64,000 nucleotides of DNA from Epiperipatus broadwayi (lineage: Eukaryota; Onychophora; Udeonychophora; Euonychophora; Peripatidae): assembly GCA_028023455.1 (NCBI GenBank), contig JAQFVV010000012.1, positions 9,708,499-9,772,498 of the forward strand, given 5' to 3'. Below the pieces are notes generated by a model. It made no database searches and was not told the origin of the DNA. It saw nothing but the letters and a program-made list of their open reading frames with translations. Each line of letters begins with the position of its first letter. The stretch's first letter is position 1. Shown here one piece after another: positions 38,401 through 49,084 of this stretch. The position numbers were made by a program, and so were the translations under genes.

Positions 38401-40139
38401 TTTTCAAGTCTTTTAATCATTGGCAATTAAAAAATATCATCAGATTTTTAGATAGGTAAGATTTATACTAAAAACACACAATACTATCTACATTGATGAA
38501 GGTGTTCAAAAACTGTGAGCTTCAGAATTTTCTGTTAAAATTTTTCTACATAGTAGTTCTTAAATACAATCGGTTGTGACTTCTATTTTATAAATTGCTT
38601 GGAAAAATTCCTTGTTTTCAATGACAGTCATTCTAAAAAGACTGATCATTTGTTATACCAATCTCTAATAGTTAAGCTTCAACAACACCAAATATCACAT
38701 ATATTATCACTATTCTTTCCTTTCTTTTCTGCTATAAATTTTAGGGACTTGGTCTGGAAAGACTTTGTTTATATTGAATTCATTGACTTGTGAAATCGTA
38801 TGATGTATTCAGAGATTGTTTTTACACTATTACTTATAAATTACAGTTACAAGCTATCTAGATTTTATTTTGTCTCTAATCACTTCTTAATTCATGTCAT
38901 TTCAGTTATCTAACATTTCATAAAATAGAGTTTTATGCTATAATGCCTATAGAAATTCTGTAATGATTGAACTGCATTTTTTTTTTTTTTATCTAACAGA
39001 GATATGAAGTTAACATTTTTGAACTTCACAATTCTGATATTTTAATCCACCTATCATCCATTCATCAATTAAAAAAAAAAAACAGTATATAAGGTAAAAA
39101 AAGTTTATAATTCGGGTATTTTCCTCTTACACGTTAATGCATAAGGTTTTTTTTAAATATGTTTTTTCCAGAGAAAAACTATATGCTAGCATGACTAAAA
39201 AAATAATGATGTACAATATAATCAAGTATTTTATTTCAAAAGTATAAGCTGTCCAAATGTGTAATAAAATTTTGGTTGCATTTTAAAATCTAACAAATGA
39301 TAAAGATGTTAAATAGAAAAATCATGTTTAGATTGATGATTTTTGTAACCATTTTGGACAAAAATAGAGATTTATAATGATGAATTAAAACAAGCAGTGA
39401 TGCCATAAATTGATAGATAAATGAGTATGAGAGATGGGAGAGGAATTCCGCTATTTAGAAGATTTAAGCTTATTATGACAAATGTAATTCTGAATTTTCT
39501 AATCTTTGTAAATACATAGAATGTCATAATACATAGATATAACAACTAAAAATATTATTTGCAAGTTGTTTAAGAAAATTGTCTATCTAATACTCAATAT
39601 AAATATTGAGCTATCATATATGAATATGTCTATGTTTATTTTTTTTTTTACGTGAAAGGAGATTTCATGTATTATATATAGTAAATGAACATAATAAACA
39701 ACTAAGCATTATTTATGCAGATGTTTGTGGAAATGATTAATACTCAATGTTAATCATGTCTACCAATATATATATATAAGTATATTTTAGATTCCATGTC
39801 TTTAGAAGAAACAATGACCATTCATGAAAATAAAGATCAGTAGGTGGATAAATGTGATTATTATCGCAGCTGCATGCAGTATTGAAAATGTTTGACATTT
39901 CAAAGGAGGGTTACAATTATATAACTTTTAAATTATTTCATCAACTTTATCAATGTATTTTTTCAATTTCGTGAATCATTTTGCTCTGTCCTTTGCATTA
40001 AATTGAATAAAATGTTGACACCCTATTTTAGTTTATATTTCAGTTATTACATAGTAAAAATGCCTGCCCATCCCTGTATATGTATTAATGGATTATGTCC
40101 TGTATATGAGGGGTCAATTTTAGGTCAACATGAGTGTGA
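35438..40139. other. AT-rich non-coding stretch
   Basis: About 4.7 kb with no gene, RNA or repeat family recognised. Short frames (for example 36851-37066 and 38599-38793) have no recognisable motif and AT-driven composition. A TA microsatellite is near 39768-39777 and a T run near 38980. Confidence 0.55.
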
Positions 40140-40465
40140 TGAGAATCTCAGCCTCAGGGTGACCTTTGAGCATTCCATCATCAGATTTTCAATTGGATGG
40201 ATGGTTGAAGAGTTGGAGGGTGGAGTGGATTGAAGCCTGTCCATTAAAGCATGAAGATTGGTTATCTTAATATATATCTGAGCACTTATTGCATATATGT
40301 GTAAAGATGATAATCTGAACCAACTGATGATTGCTGGTTTAGCATGAAATATGTATATTGGTGATTATTTATCTTTTCAACATATATGTGTTCAAGTGTA
40401 ACAGTGTTATGAGATAGAATAGAGAGTGGTGGGTAGTGTGAAAGTCTATACCCTATATATTAACA
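40140..40465 (+). repeat. Family A element, right half only
   Basis: Contains the central spacer (CATCATCAGATTTTCAATTG) and the right-arm landmarks GATTGAAGCCTGTCCATTAA, TGCTGGTTTAGCATGAAATA and GAGAGTGGTGGGTAGTGTGA. It ends at CCCTATATATTAACAT, directly abutting the family B array. The left arm is absent. Confidence 0.85.
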
Positions 40466-42180
40466 TAGGCAAAACTCTCCATACAGTAGTGCCACTCAGT
40501 ACCAGCCAGAGTAATCAATGGATGCCAGAAGACTTGTGCATAAAATCCCCATCTAAGGCCAACTCATCCAATATCTCTAGACTAGTTTCTGGCTTGTGGC
40601 CTTTGTCAGTAAGGAGCCTTGGATCTGAGAGTACTACACCTAGATATTACGATCTAATGCAACTCTCCAGTAACCACCTTTTATCTCTACTTAACTACAA
40701 AACTACAAGAATAAAATTGAAAACACAATAATATTTTCAATCTAAGCTCAATAGTTTATATAGTCACACAATAATATTTTCAATCTAAGCTCAATAGTTT
40801 ATATAGTCATATGGGTCTGAACTCATTTCAGTACCAATACATTTTGGTGTCTTTGTTTTTTTAACAATTAGGCAGGATTGGTGTTAAACCACTAAATATC
40901 ACATGACCACCATTTCTTATGCTTGCGCATGACTGTTATTAATACAGGCAAAACTCTCCATACAGTAAGTACTCAATGCCAGCCAGAGTAATCAATGGAT
41001 GCCAGAAGGCTTGTGCATAAAATCCCCATCTCATCCAATACCACCAGACTAGTTTCTGGCTTGTGGCTTTCGTCAGTGAGGAGCCTTGGATCTGAGAGCA
41101 CTGCACCTAGATCTTAGGATCTAATGCAACCCTCCAGCAGCCACCTTTTAACTCTATTTAACTACAAAACTATGAGAATGAAATTGGAAAACACAATAAT
41201 ATTTTCAATCTAAGCTCAATAGCTTATATAGTCATATGGGTCTGAACTCAATTCAGAACCCATACATACTCGTGTCTTTCTCTCTTTAACAACCATAGCC
41301 ACCACTATCCTATTAGGCAGGATTGGTGTTAAACCACTAAACATCACATGATCACTATTTTTTATGAACTTGGTTCAGATCCATATGACTATATAGGCTA
41401 TTGAGCTTAGATTGAAAATATTGTTTTTAAATTTTATTCGCATAATTAGTAGTTAAGTAGGGATAAAGGGTGGCTGCTGGAGGGTTGCATTAGATCCTAA
41501 GATCTAGGTGCAGAGCTCTCAGATCTAAGGCTCCTGACTGATGAAGGCCACAAGCCAGAAACTAGTCTGGGGATATTGGATGAGATAGGGATTTTATGCA
41601 CAAGACTTTTGGCATCCATTGATTACTCTGAATGGTACTGAGTGGCACTATTGTGTGGAGAGTTTTGCCTGTGTTAATAACAGTTATATGCAAGCATAAA
41701 AAGAAATGTGATGTTTAGTGGTTTAACACCAACCCTGCCTAATAGGATAGTGGTAGCTATGGTTGTTAAAGAGCCAGAGACACCAAAATGTATGGGTACT
41801 GAACTGAGTTCAGATCCATATAACTATATAAGCTATCAAGCTTATTGAAAATATTATTGTGCTTTCAATTTTATTCTCATAGTTTTGTAGTTAAGAAAGA
41901 TAAAAGATGGCTGCTGGGGGGTTGCATTAGATCCTAAGATCTAGGTGCAGTTCTCTCAGATCCAAGGCTCCTCACTGACAAAGGCCACAAGCCAGAAACT
42001 AGTCTGGGGATATTGGATGAGTAGGCACTAGATGGGTATTTTATGCACAAGCCTTCTGGCAGCCATTGATTACTCTGACTGGCACTAGGTGGCACTATTG
42101 TATGGAGAGTTTTGCCTGTGTTAATAACAGTTATGTGCACGCATAAGAAATGGTGATCATGTGATGTTTAGTGGTTTAAT
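40466..42180. repeat. Family B mirrored array, four units (++--)
   Basis: Direct units start near 40468 and 40947 (period about 479 bp). At about 41366 the order flips and two inverted units follow, with their ACTCTCC heads near 41665 and 42110 (period about 446 bp). Each unit carries GATGCCAGAAGGCTTGTGCA (diverged in some), GACTAGTTTCTGGCTTGTGG, CCTAGATCTTAGGATCTAAT and TTAAACCACTAAA-type ends. A 42-bp duplication (40719-40809, containing AATATTTTCAATCTAAGCTC twice) lengthens unit 1. The frames 40426-40731 (+) and 41934-42140 (-) are the same repeat segment read from facing copies, not genes. Confidence 0.92.
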
Positions 42181-44177
42181 ACCCTATATATAATACTTTA
42201 AAATAAAATCTTTTAAGATATTCAATTTCCAAAGTTTATGACTACAAATTTACTCCTTGAACTATCCTACAAATTTACTCCTTGAACTATCCTAAATAAA
42301 TAAATAAGAATCACGTCTATGACTTAAGCTGTAGATTAGCTGCTCATCTCACTGACTTTGCATTAGTATTCATCTCAAATTCTTTATTAAGCAAATTGCG
42401 TTAAGCCAATAATTAACAACCAAATGACAATTTTAAATTCTGCACATGCATTACTTATAAGGGTGGCATAATATTTAAATATTGTACATAATTAAAATTT
42501 ACTTTGTAAATAAGTATACATATGTTTGCACTTATTTATGGATATTCAAATTCGAATATAATTTCTTTATTCGATAAGAAATGAAACTCTCTTTCTTTCT
42601 CCACATATATATGTATAGTTTAAAGATAATTTTAAATATCTAGGCAATATGGTGTTATACCTAGAGATACGCTTTGATCACTAGCGATGATAGTTTGTCG
42701 TTGCTTTTCGTACATTTGGTAAAATTTATTCTATCATCTTTTTTAAAAGTTATATCTAAACTTTAATGAACTCTGATGTTCAAAATTAGATAATAATCAA
42801 GTCTTTTACCTCATTCAGATGCACACAGAATTGTGTATTATATATTTCAAGAGTGACATTAGTTTAAAATTGTATTACAGAAAGTAGTAAATTTTAGAAG
42901 ACAGTTCAATCTTAAAAGCAGGGTTAAATCTACATACAGAATTATACACGGAGTTAATCCAGCTCATATTAAGAGGCATTTATGTTCCAATCAAACATGG
43001 AACTCAATCTTTTAGGCCATATCCCCCAAGGATTGCAACTCTCTCTTAGTGAGATAATCATTTTCCAGGCAAAGGTATTACTTGTTGGCTATCTATTACA
43101 TAAACTCCACATGTAAATGTATGATTCATGAGCGCGGCAGGGGCATTTTCAGTAAGCAAAAAAAAAAAAAAAATAGGATTAAAATTATTCTGATCAACAC
43201 AGTTTTATCAATTGAAAATCAATCAACACAAGCAAATAGACTTGTTTAAAAAAAAATATATGTAAATTAAATGCTAACAAAATGATTTACAAATACAATT
43301 TACTCTATTAGAGATAAATTTTTAAAAACATTTTATCATTAAATTCTGCCATCTAGTGACAACATTGGAAAATATTTCTTTCAATTTTTCTAAAAATTGA
43401 TAAAATATAGAACAGTAAAAAAAAAAAAGAAGATAATAATTACGTCAGTTTATAATACTTTTCATTATTATTACTGTACTTTTATGTAAATAATTAATTA
43501 TATTTTATGACGTGCTTGTAGCTCTAAATATAGAAAATAAATTAAACCATATTAAAACGAAGGCAAGCATTGAAAATCAAGTAATATTCATTTCAAAAGT
43601 TAATTTATTCAAAAGGTATGTTACATTATTGAACAAGAACAGAAAAGCAGATAATATAAGGAAAAGAGGTTAATGTTGTTATACATGATTTGCTAATAAT
43701 GAATGTTCTTCTATTATCTGCCTTTCCTATTTGATCATATTGTTCAATGTTAAAAATAGACCTGAGATAAAAACAAAGCAAAAAAAAACAACTTTATTGT
43801 ATCCTAGTTTTGCAATTTCTATATATATATTTCCAAGCACTTATATTCCATCTCATATACATATATTGCAATAAATTATTTTAATCACATATATTGTATA
43901 TATACGGTATCTGTGGTGATACTTTCATTTTAGTATTGAATAAGAAAATTAATTTCATTTAGTGTATAGACAAAACAAAAATTGATTTAAAATAGATTTG
44001 AACACACAGGTTCTTTGCTTAATACAATTTGACTAAGCAGGCAGTAAAGAACAACAAACAAGCAATAACACTTGAGTATTTGTTATTGATACTTCTGAAC
44101 ACAATTTATTTTAGTGCCTCCATATTACAAACTTTAATGTCTTTTTTTTAAATAATTGAATTGAATATTGCTTACAC
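42181..44177. other. AT-rich non-coding stretch
   Basis: It holds a 25-bp tandem duplication (ACAAATTTACTCCTTGAACT, about 42244-42293). It also holds an imperfect inverted pair around 43625-43755 (GCAGATAATATAAGGAAAAG and ATTATCTGCCTTTCCTAT) and a second CTCF-like motif at 43346-43360. No gene recognised. Confidence 0.5.
43346..43360 (-). promoter_or_regulatory. CTCF-like motif (candidate)
   Basis: The complement reads GTCACTAGATGGCAG, close to the CTCF core CCAC-Y-AG-R-KGGCAG, and is in the same orientation as the site at 30808-30822. An A run follows about 75 bp downstream in both places, leaving open a shared repeat origin. Confidence 0.3.
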
Positions 44178-44272
44178 CTTTTTTTTTCCTCTCATGTGTC
44201 ATAGCATCAGCCCGGAAGCGAACCCGCTAGTAAAGCAGCCGTCGCTGACCTCTCGACCACCAATGCTTGACA
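44178..44272 (-). repeat. tRNA-like SINE with short internal deletion
   Basis: Minus strand: T-rich start, CTCATGTGTCATAGCATCAG, GGAAGCGAACCCGCTAG, AAAGCAGCCGTCGCTGACC, TCTCGACCACCAATGCTTGA. About 17 bases between the B-box and the anticodon-like loop are missing relative to the 44.55-kb copy. Confidence 0.88.
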
Positions 44273-44542
44273 AGTTAAACAAGTACTTTCTATCAATCTA
44301 TTTATTTGTTAAAAGTTAAAATAACTATAAAAAGTGCCAGAGTCATAAAATACGAATGAGTCTTATCTTAGAATCAGCAAAACAGTTAATCAATTTGTCT
44401 ATTAACTTGTTCTTAATTTTTTCAATCGAATAAATATTTTACAACTGTATGCAGCAAATCCTTTTATCTTTTCAATTGTATATGTAAATATAAAAAAAGT
44501 TAAAAATAAAATATTTCTAAAACATATTGAACGTATACGCAA

Positions 44543-44649
44543 TATTTTTTTCTCATGTGTCATAGCATCAGCCGGGAAGCGAACCCGCTAACCTGCGACA
44601 ACTGCTTGTAAAGCAGCTATCACTGACCTCTCGACCACCAATGCTTGAC
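44543..44649 (-). repeat. tRNA-like SINE, intact, with flanking direct repeat
   Basis: The best-preserved copy of its subfamily. Read on the minus strand it has GCATTGG at the 5' end and CTGATGC near the 3' end, which pair over 7 bp like an acceptor stem. Between them are the A-box-like GGTCGAGAGGTCAGC, the hairpin CTGCTTTACAAGCAG and the B-box GGTTCGCTTCC. After TATGACACATGAG comes an A-rich tail. The 9-bp string TATACGCAA flanks it (44534-44542 and 44650-44658). The A-box resembles class II (Leu/Ser) tRNAs. An internal Pol III promoter is plausible. Confidence 0.9.
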
Positions 44650-45170
44650 TATACGCAAATTTTTTTTTTTTTTAAAGTTTCATTAAACATCTTGAAGAAC
44701 ATTTTCTACTTAAACAAAGCGCATTACTTTAGTTTTCATCTGTTATATCATCAAATCTTTAGAATTCTAGAAATCTTATCTATTGTAATCATTTTTACAT
44801 TCATAAATTGCAACTTCAAGAGTTTATGGGCGTTTTGTAATAATTCCAACATCATAATCAACTGCAAGGTGAAGTTCTCTTCAAGTTTAATCCAATTTCT
44901 CTACTCCATAGTCTACTCTTTTCTATATACCAACAAATTTTCTTATTTTACCCACCCATCTCAAATGTGGCCTTTTTCAATATCTTTTACAATCTCTTGG
45001 GATCTAGTTTAATACTTCAACTATCCAATTATTATCATTTCTTTTAGCAATATGTCCAGTCACACATTGATTAAGCAACAAGATTTTTTGACATTTTATT
45101 TTCTTCACAAAAATTTTCATAAATAACACATTACTGTTACAGATAGTTTGACTACATTTAAAAAAAAAAC
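44650..45170. other. AT-rich stretch between SINEs
   Basis: A 123-codon plus-strand frame runs 44641-45012 but starts inside the SINE, is rich in Phe, Ile, Ser and Asn, and has no motif. I regard it as chance. Nothing else recognised. Confidence 0.5.
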
Positions 45171-45280
45171 TTTTTTTTCATATGTCATAGCATCGGCCGG
45201 GACGTGAACCCACATCCGTCTGCAACCAACTACTTGCTTGCAAGGCGGGTGCGATGACCTCTCGGTTAACAACGCTTGAT
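45171..45280 (-). repeat. tRNA-like SINE, second subfamily
   Basis: Minus strand: TTTTTTTTCATATGTCATAG, GGGACGTGAACCCACATCC, CTTGCTTGCAAGGCGGG, GACCTCTCGGTTAACAACGC. Shares the GGTTCACGTCC B-box form with 35.4 kb and the CTTGCAAG hairpin with 54.6 kb. Confidence 0.88.
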
Positions 45281-45638
45281 ATTTTAAAATATCTTAATCT
45301 TTAAAATATGCAAATAACAATAAATAAAGTTAATAATATTACAAATGGCCTATAAATATAGACAATTTTTCATTTTTATATTTGTCTTGTGAAAATCTAA
45401 TATTTAAAAAACAAATTATACAGAGATGGGAATTAAATATATCAAGTAACGAAATTTATCAAAGTTATGTTTTAAAGTTCATGAAAAAATGAATCTTTTT
45501 CAATTGGAGCCCTTGCATAATATTTTGAAAAAATTAATTGCAGTTAGATGCTTGATTTCTTGGGGTATTGTGCAGTAATCATTCTAAAATTATTTTTCTT
45601 TAAATATATATATATATACAATTCCTATTGAAGTAAGT

Positions 45639-45819
45639 AATATTTACTAAGGCGATAAACCTAAAGCACGTGCAGTTGAAAACAGGAAGGTAGGGACCTC
45701 TACAGGTCTTATCCACAAGCTTATGCATTGGAAGAAGTTTGTGGTTAAGACCTGTAGAGGTCTCTACCTTTGCATTTTCAATAGTACATGCTTTAGGTTT
45801 ATTGTCTTAGTAAATATTA
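45639..45819. repeat. Inverted repeat (about 80-bp arms, short loop)
   Basis: The left arm contains AACCTAAAGCACGTGCAGTT and GGGACCTCTACAGGTCTTA. The right arm has TAAGACCTGTAGAGGTCTCT and TACATGCTTTAGGTTTAT. The loop is about 15 bases around TTATGCATTGG. Few mismatches, and unrelated to families A-C. Confidence 0.92.
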
Positions 45820-45837
45820 TAATTCCTATTTAATTAG

Positions 45838-46092
45838 AGGAGATTTGAACACATATTTTCAAGCTTCCTTCAGCGATCTACTCCATCCTACATAACGGAT
45901 ACACATGATCACATATATTGAAAAAGAAAAATGATCTCCAATATACATATTTTGTGTTGAACTAGCACTCATCAGTTGGTCCATATCATCATTTCACACA
46001 CACATATATAATCAATGCTCAGTTTATATTATAATAGCAAATGTTCAAACTTTAACGGACAGGTTTCAATCTTCTCCACCCTCCAACTATTC
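45838..46092 (-). repeat. Family A element, left half only
   Basis: Starts GGAGATTTGAACACA (B-box end diverged) and runs through TCAAGCTTCCTTCAGCGATC, GAACTAGCACTCATCAGTTG and CAGGTTTCAATCTTCTCCAC to the centre, where it stops near 46092. The right arm is absent. Lies directly after the 45.6-45.8 kb hairpin. Confidence 0.82.
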
Positions 46093-46229
46093 ATTTAATT
46101 ACATTTTGTAAGAATAATGCATCTTATAAAAAGTTCTTATTTATTAGTAATAATTAAATACATTGTTAGAATTCACTTTTTTATTTTCCATTAAAAATTA
46201 ATTTAAAAATATATATTTATTGACATAAT

Positions 46230-46489
46230 AAATTGTACAGATGAATAATAAAAATACTTTGTTAATGTTGGCTCATCCATTGCTAACGTTGGTATGGTAG
46301 ATGTAAGCCAGAGCCATTCTCTGCACTAGCAGGTTGATATATGAGTAAATACGTACTATTTTGTTGGCATTTTCCACCCCTTTTGAGGTTGACCCAATAA
46401 TGCTAACATCAGCTGGAATACATATAGTATGAAATCAATGCCTCTCTAGAAGAATCCAACATGTTGCAACATAGATTACTTTTTCCACG
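46230..46489 (-). other. Probable LINE 3' untranslated region
   Basis: Sequence after the ORF2 tail with moderate GC content and no open frame, ending in AATAAATATATA-type sequence on the minus strand. Assigned to the LINE because it is continuous with the ORF2 remnant and unlike the flanking AT-rich DNA. Confidence 0.45.
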
Positions 46490-46815
46490 ATACACTACAA
46501 TGTGGATATATCAGGTCCAAAACTCATGTAGAGTCTGTGGAACTTACTAGTAGGCTCCATGAATTATTAAACAAAAATCTAGAGAATATTATCTTGTCCT
46601 TGTTTAGAAGAGCTTTGAGCTTATCGCAAAATATAGCATTGGGGTCCAGTGTTGTGTGAACTTTGTCCTGCACCTTGTGTACCAAAAAGCGTATGTCAGG
46701 AAGATAGATAACCTAATAACTGTAAAGTCTCCAGAGGAAAAAAAACAACCCCTGATGTCCAGGATTTTATCCACTGCAATAATGCAGTATTGGCAGAGAT
46801 TAAACATTTATTGTT
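46490..46815 (-). pseudogene. LINE ORF2 C-terminal remnant
   Basis: The frame 46604-46807 contains FTVIRLSIFLTYAFWYTRCR, matching FSIIRLSTFVLYVIWIVRCK at the ORF2 end of the 11.6-15.5 kb LINE. In a shifted frame, KIIFSRF and NNSWSLL continue the match to FDDIWSL. The Cys/His motif that should precede it is absent, so the deletion breakpoint lies just upstream, near 46815-46869. Confidence 0.75.
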
Positions 46816-46868
46816 ATCCATTGCAAGATGGCCCGCTAGATTCCATCGCAGGCGGTTTCAATGAAGTA

Positions 46869-47340
46869 TCAGCAAGCTCTTTTTTTTTTATTAATTTCCT
46901 TGCGGATGTTAGGAGGGATGTTTAAATCTGAAGTAGGGAGATCCACAGGCAAACCATTGGTAGGATAACTAGTAACCAAATCAGATGGAAGATTAATCTT
47001 GCGTTTCTTTTCTGTGGCTCCTTTATGCTTATTGTTAGTTGCATTTGATATTGTGGGTTTAGACTTTTGCCTCAGTGGGAATACCATCTCTTCTTCTCCT
47101 GAGCTAGGACTAGACACAACCCATGGTTTTCTTTTTTGACTGGTATTAGGAGTGATGAATGTTTCCATTTCATCTGCAGACCAGGAAGCGGCAGAATCTA
47201 CCGGTGTTTGGTAAGGAGTGATATTTTCATTAGTCACAGCTATCAGTGTGGCACTAGGACTAGGTGAGATGTTATATTTACCTTGGATAGAGTTAGGTTT
47301 CTGTGTTTCCGTCTTTTTTTTGTTTTGGTTTGATCTTGGT
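46869..47340 (-). pseudogene. LINE ORF1, C-terminal part
   Basis: The frame 47237-46869 (122 residues) is hydrophilic with Ser/Pro/Lys clusters (SSPSSGEEE, EKKRKINLPSDL) and ends with a Lys-rich tail. A second frame, rich in Lys and Arg (KTKKRRKHR), covers 47240-47340 and is out of phase, so a frameshift lies near 47270. It resembles the basic ORF1 tail at 11.65 kb in composition and position. No enzymatic motif. Confidence 0.65.
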
Positions 47341-47745
47341 CTATATTGTTTTCACCTGCCCTGTGACTGAGCTGAAACCTAGGCCTTCATGCAAATTCCT
47401 AGGTTCTTTATTGTGGGAATTTTTCAGTTTTGATTCCAACGGCCTTTGATTACTGTTTTGGTTGTAATCCTGATTACTGTTAATTAAGGAGGGCTGATTC
47501 CTTTCATGTATTAGGATACTTTTTTTATTTGTATGCTTTAAGTTGAGTTCATCCTGCTGTTCTACATTGTTGTGTTGTGCACTCGGTTGTTTTGAAGCAT
47601 GTTGCACCTCTGGAACTGAATGAGAAGTCTGTTGTTGCCTATATCTGTGAGTGCGACCTTTTTTTTTGATCACAAGATGTACATATACGATTCAAACACT
47701 CCTTAATCAAGTGTGTTCTTTGTCCACAGTAGAAGCACTGTGGCC
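47341..47745 (-). pseudogene. LINE ORF1, CCHC zinc-knuckle and Gln/Asn-rich part
   Basis: Between 47737 and 47696 the minus strand encodes CFYCGQRTHLIKEC, a C-x2-C-x4-H-x4-C zinc knuckle, followed by NRICTSC. Such knuckles bind nucleic acid in LINE ORF1 and Gag proteins. The region downstream (47673-47341, 110 residues) is Gln/Asn/Ser-rich and probably disordered. A frameshift near 47745 separates it from the preceding part. Confidence 0.85.
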
Positions 47746-49082
47746 TAACCCCTGAAAAAGCCTCTACCCGACAACACTGTTGGAATATCTGTTGGCACTA
47801 TTCTCTTTTTTAGGATCAGTCTAAATGTTGCTTTGTTTGAGAGAATGTTGTTAAATGTTTTGTCAATTGGAAGGTAGGTGAAACTAGTCACCTTGCCAAA
47901 GGGTTCCAATATCTCTTATAAATAACATTCATCTATTCCTGTAATGCAATCTTTTATTGACCCATTTAAAGTGGATGATCTGTTTACATCTACAGTTACT
48001 ATGATCTTATCATCCAATACTTTAAATTTGCTTTTAAAGTTATTCCTACCAGCCCAGGTCTTGAATTCGACTGCTATATAGCGGTCATTCGAATGGGTAG
48101 AGATCCTATGTATTTCATTTGCAATATTTGCTCTTCTAATTAACTCAAATAAGGCATTCATTGGAAATTTAAATAGAGCACACTTTAGGTCTGTTACCGC
48201 TAGTATAATACTCTTATCATTGCTATAGTTAGCCAGAGATTTCAGAAGCATGTTTGGAATAGTCAGGTTAAAATTTGAAACAATAGTATCCATTTGCTCC
48301 ACTGAAAGTTGATTTAGTGCAGTATTACTTTCAATTGGATCCACTTGAACCACATCATCTGCATGGTGTGGTTGCTGTTCTATCAACTCAAGAATGTCCA
48401 TTCCCACGGTTTTTTGATTTGCATTGTTGGTTTGGTGATCAGTATTGTGATCTGCAGGAAGAAAGGATTGGCCATTGCTAGAGTGGTTAACCGACCCAAT
48501 TTGTTTTAATCCAGCCTGAGCTGCACTAGCATATGACATAGGAAGTGTGATACATTTAGTTTCATCAGCAGGGTTAGTTTGTAGTTTAGTAAGATTTTCA
48601 TTATTTGCGTGTGTGAGATTTAACAAATTATGATCAAGTTCATCTTGTTTTCCCATCAATAAGGTATCTCTTGAAGTGACATGAGGGGAGACATTATTGT
48701 GACAAGTGTTGAGTGGTAGATGACCAGCTATGGTATGAGATTCTAACGGATATTCAAACGATTGTGTTTGTAAATTATTTTTATTTCTATTTGGATAGTG
48801 TATTTCCTTGAGCCATCCCGCATTATTTCTAGTGCTGTTATGAAAAATTAAACTGGGAAATGATTCACTATCTATTTGACTATGATTAGATAGTAATTTT
48901 GTGCTTGGATGCTTAACATCTGAGCTTAATGCAAGGAGATTTGTATATACAGTTTTATTAGCTTTTGGCTTATATGCGTTTATAATGTTCGTTTTATCTT
49001 CTGATGTGGAAGAAAAACAGTCAGCATCATCGGCTAGCACTCTCTGTTCACCAGAAATGGGGTGATTTTGAGTTAACTGGTA
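47746..49082 (-). pseudogene. LINE ORF1, central part with RRM-like domain
   Basis: The 374-residue frame (49040-47916) remains open further upstream (LTQNHPISGEQRVLADD), so the annotated first residue is not a true start. Its last 100 residues (ILAVTDLKCALFKFPMNALF to KVLDDKIIVTVDVNR) have the alternating strand/helix look of an RRM-like fold. After a stop at 47916 the same frame continues with EILEPFGKVTSFTYLPIDKT, a likely second RRM-like unit leading to the zinc knuckle. Two RRM-like units plus a CCHC knuckle is a known ORF1 layout. The N-terminal part is Asn/Ser-rich and without motif. Confidence 0.75.
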
Positions 49083-49084
49083 TG

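Noticed and set aside
40426-40731. 101-residue plus-strand frame with similarity to the minus-strand frame at 41934-42140
   Set aside because: The similarity arises because both are the same segment of family B in opposite copies; stops occur at different places in other copies, so it is not conserved coding sequence.
40466-42180. CRISPR-like or simple satellite array
   Set aside because: Units are about 450 bp, occur in both orientations and are dispersed elsewhere with a target duplication; this is a eukaryotic mobile repeat.
44543-44649. Functional tRNA gene
   Set aside because: Although it can be folded partly like a tRNA, it has an A tail and flanking duplication, the D-arm does not fold cleanly, and several sister copies share the same 3' extension, so it is a SINE.
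44641-45012. 123-residue frame starting ATG after a SINE
   Set aside because: The start codon and first residues lie in the SINE; Phe/Ile/Ser-rich composition matches T-rich DNA; no motif.
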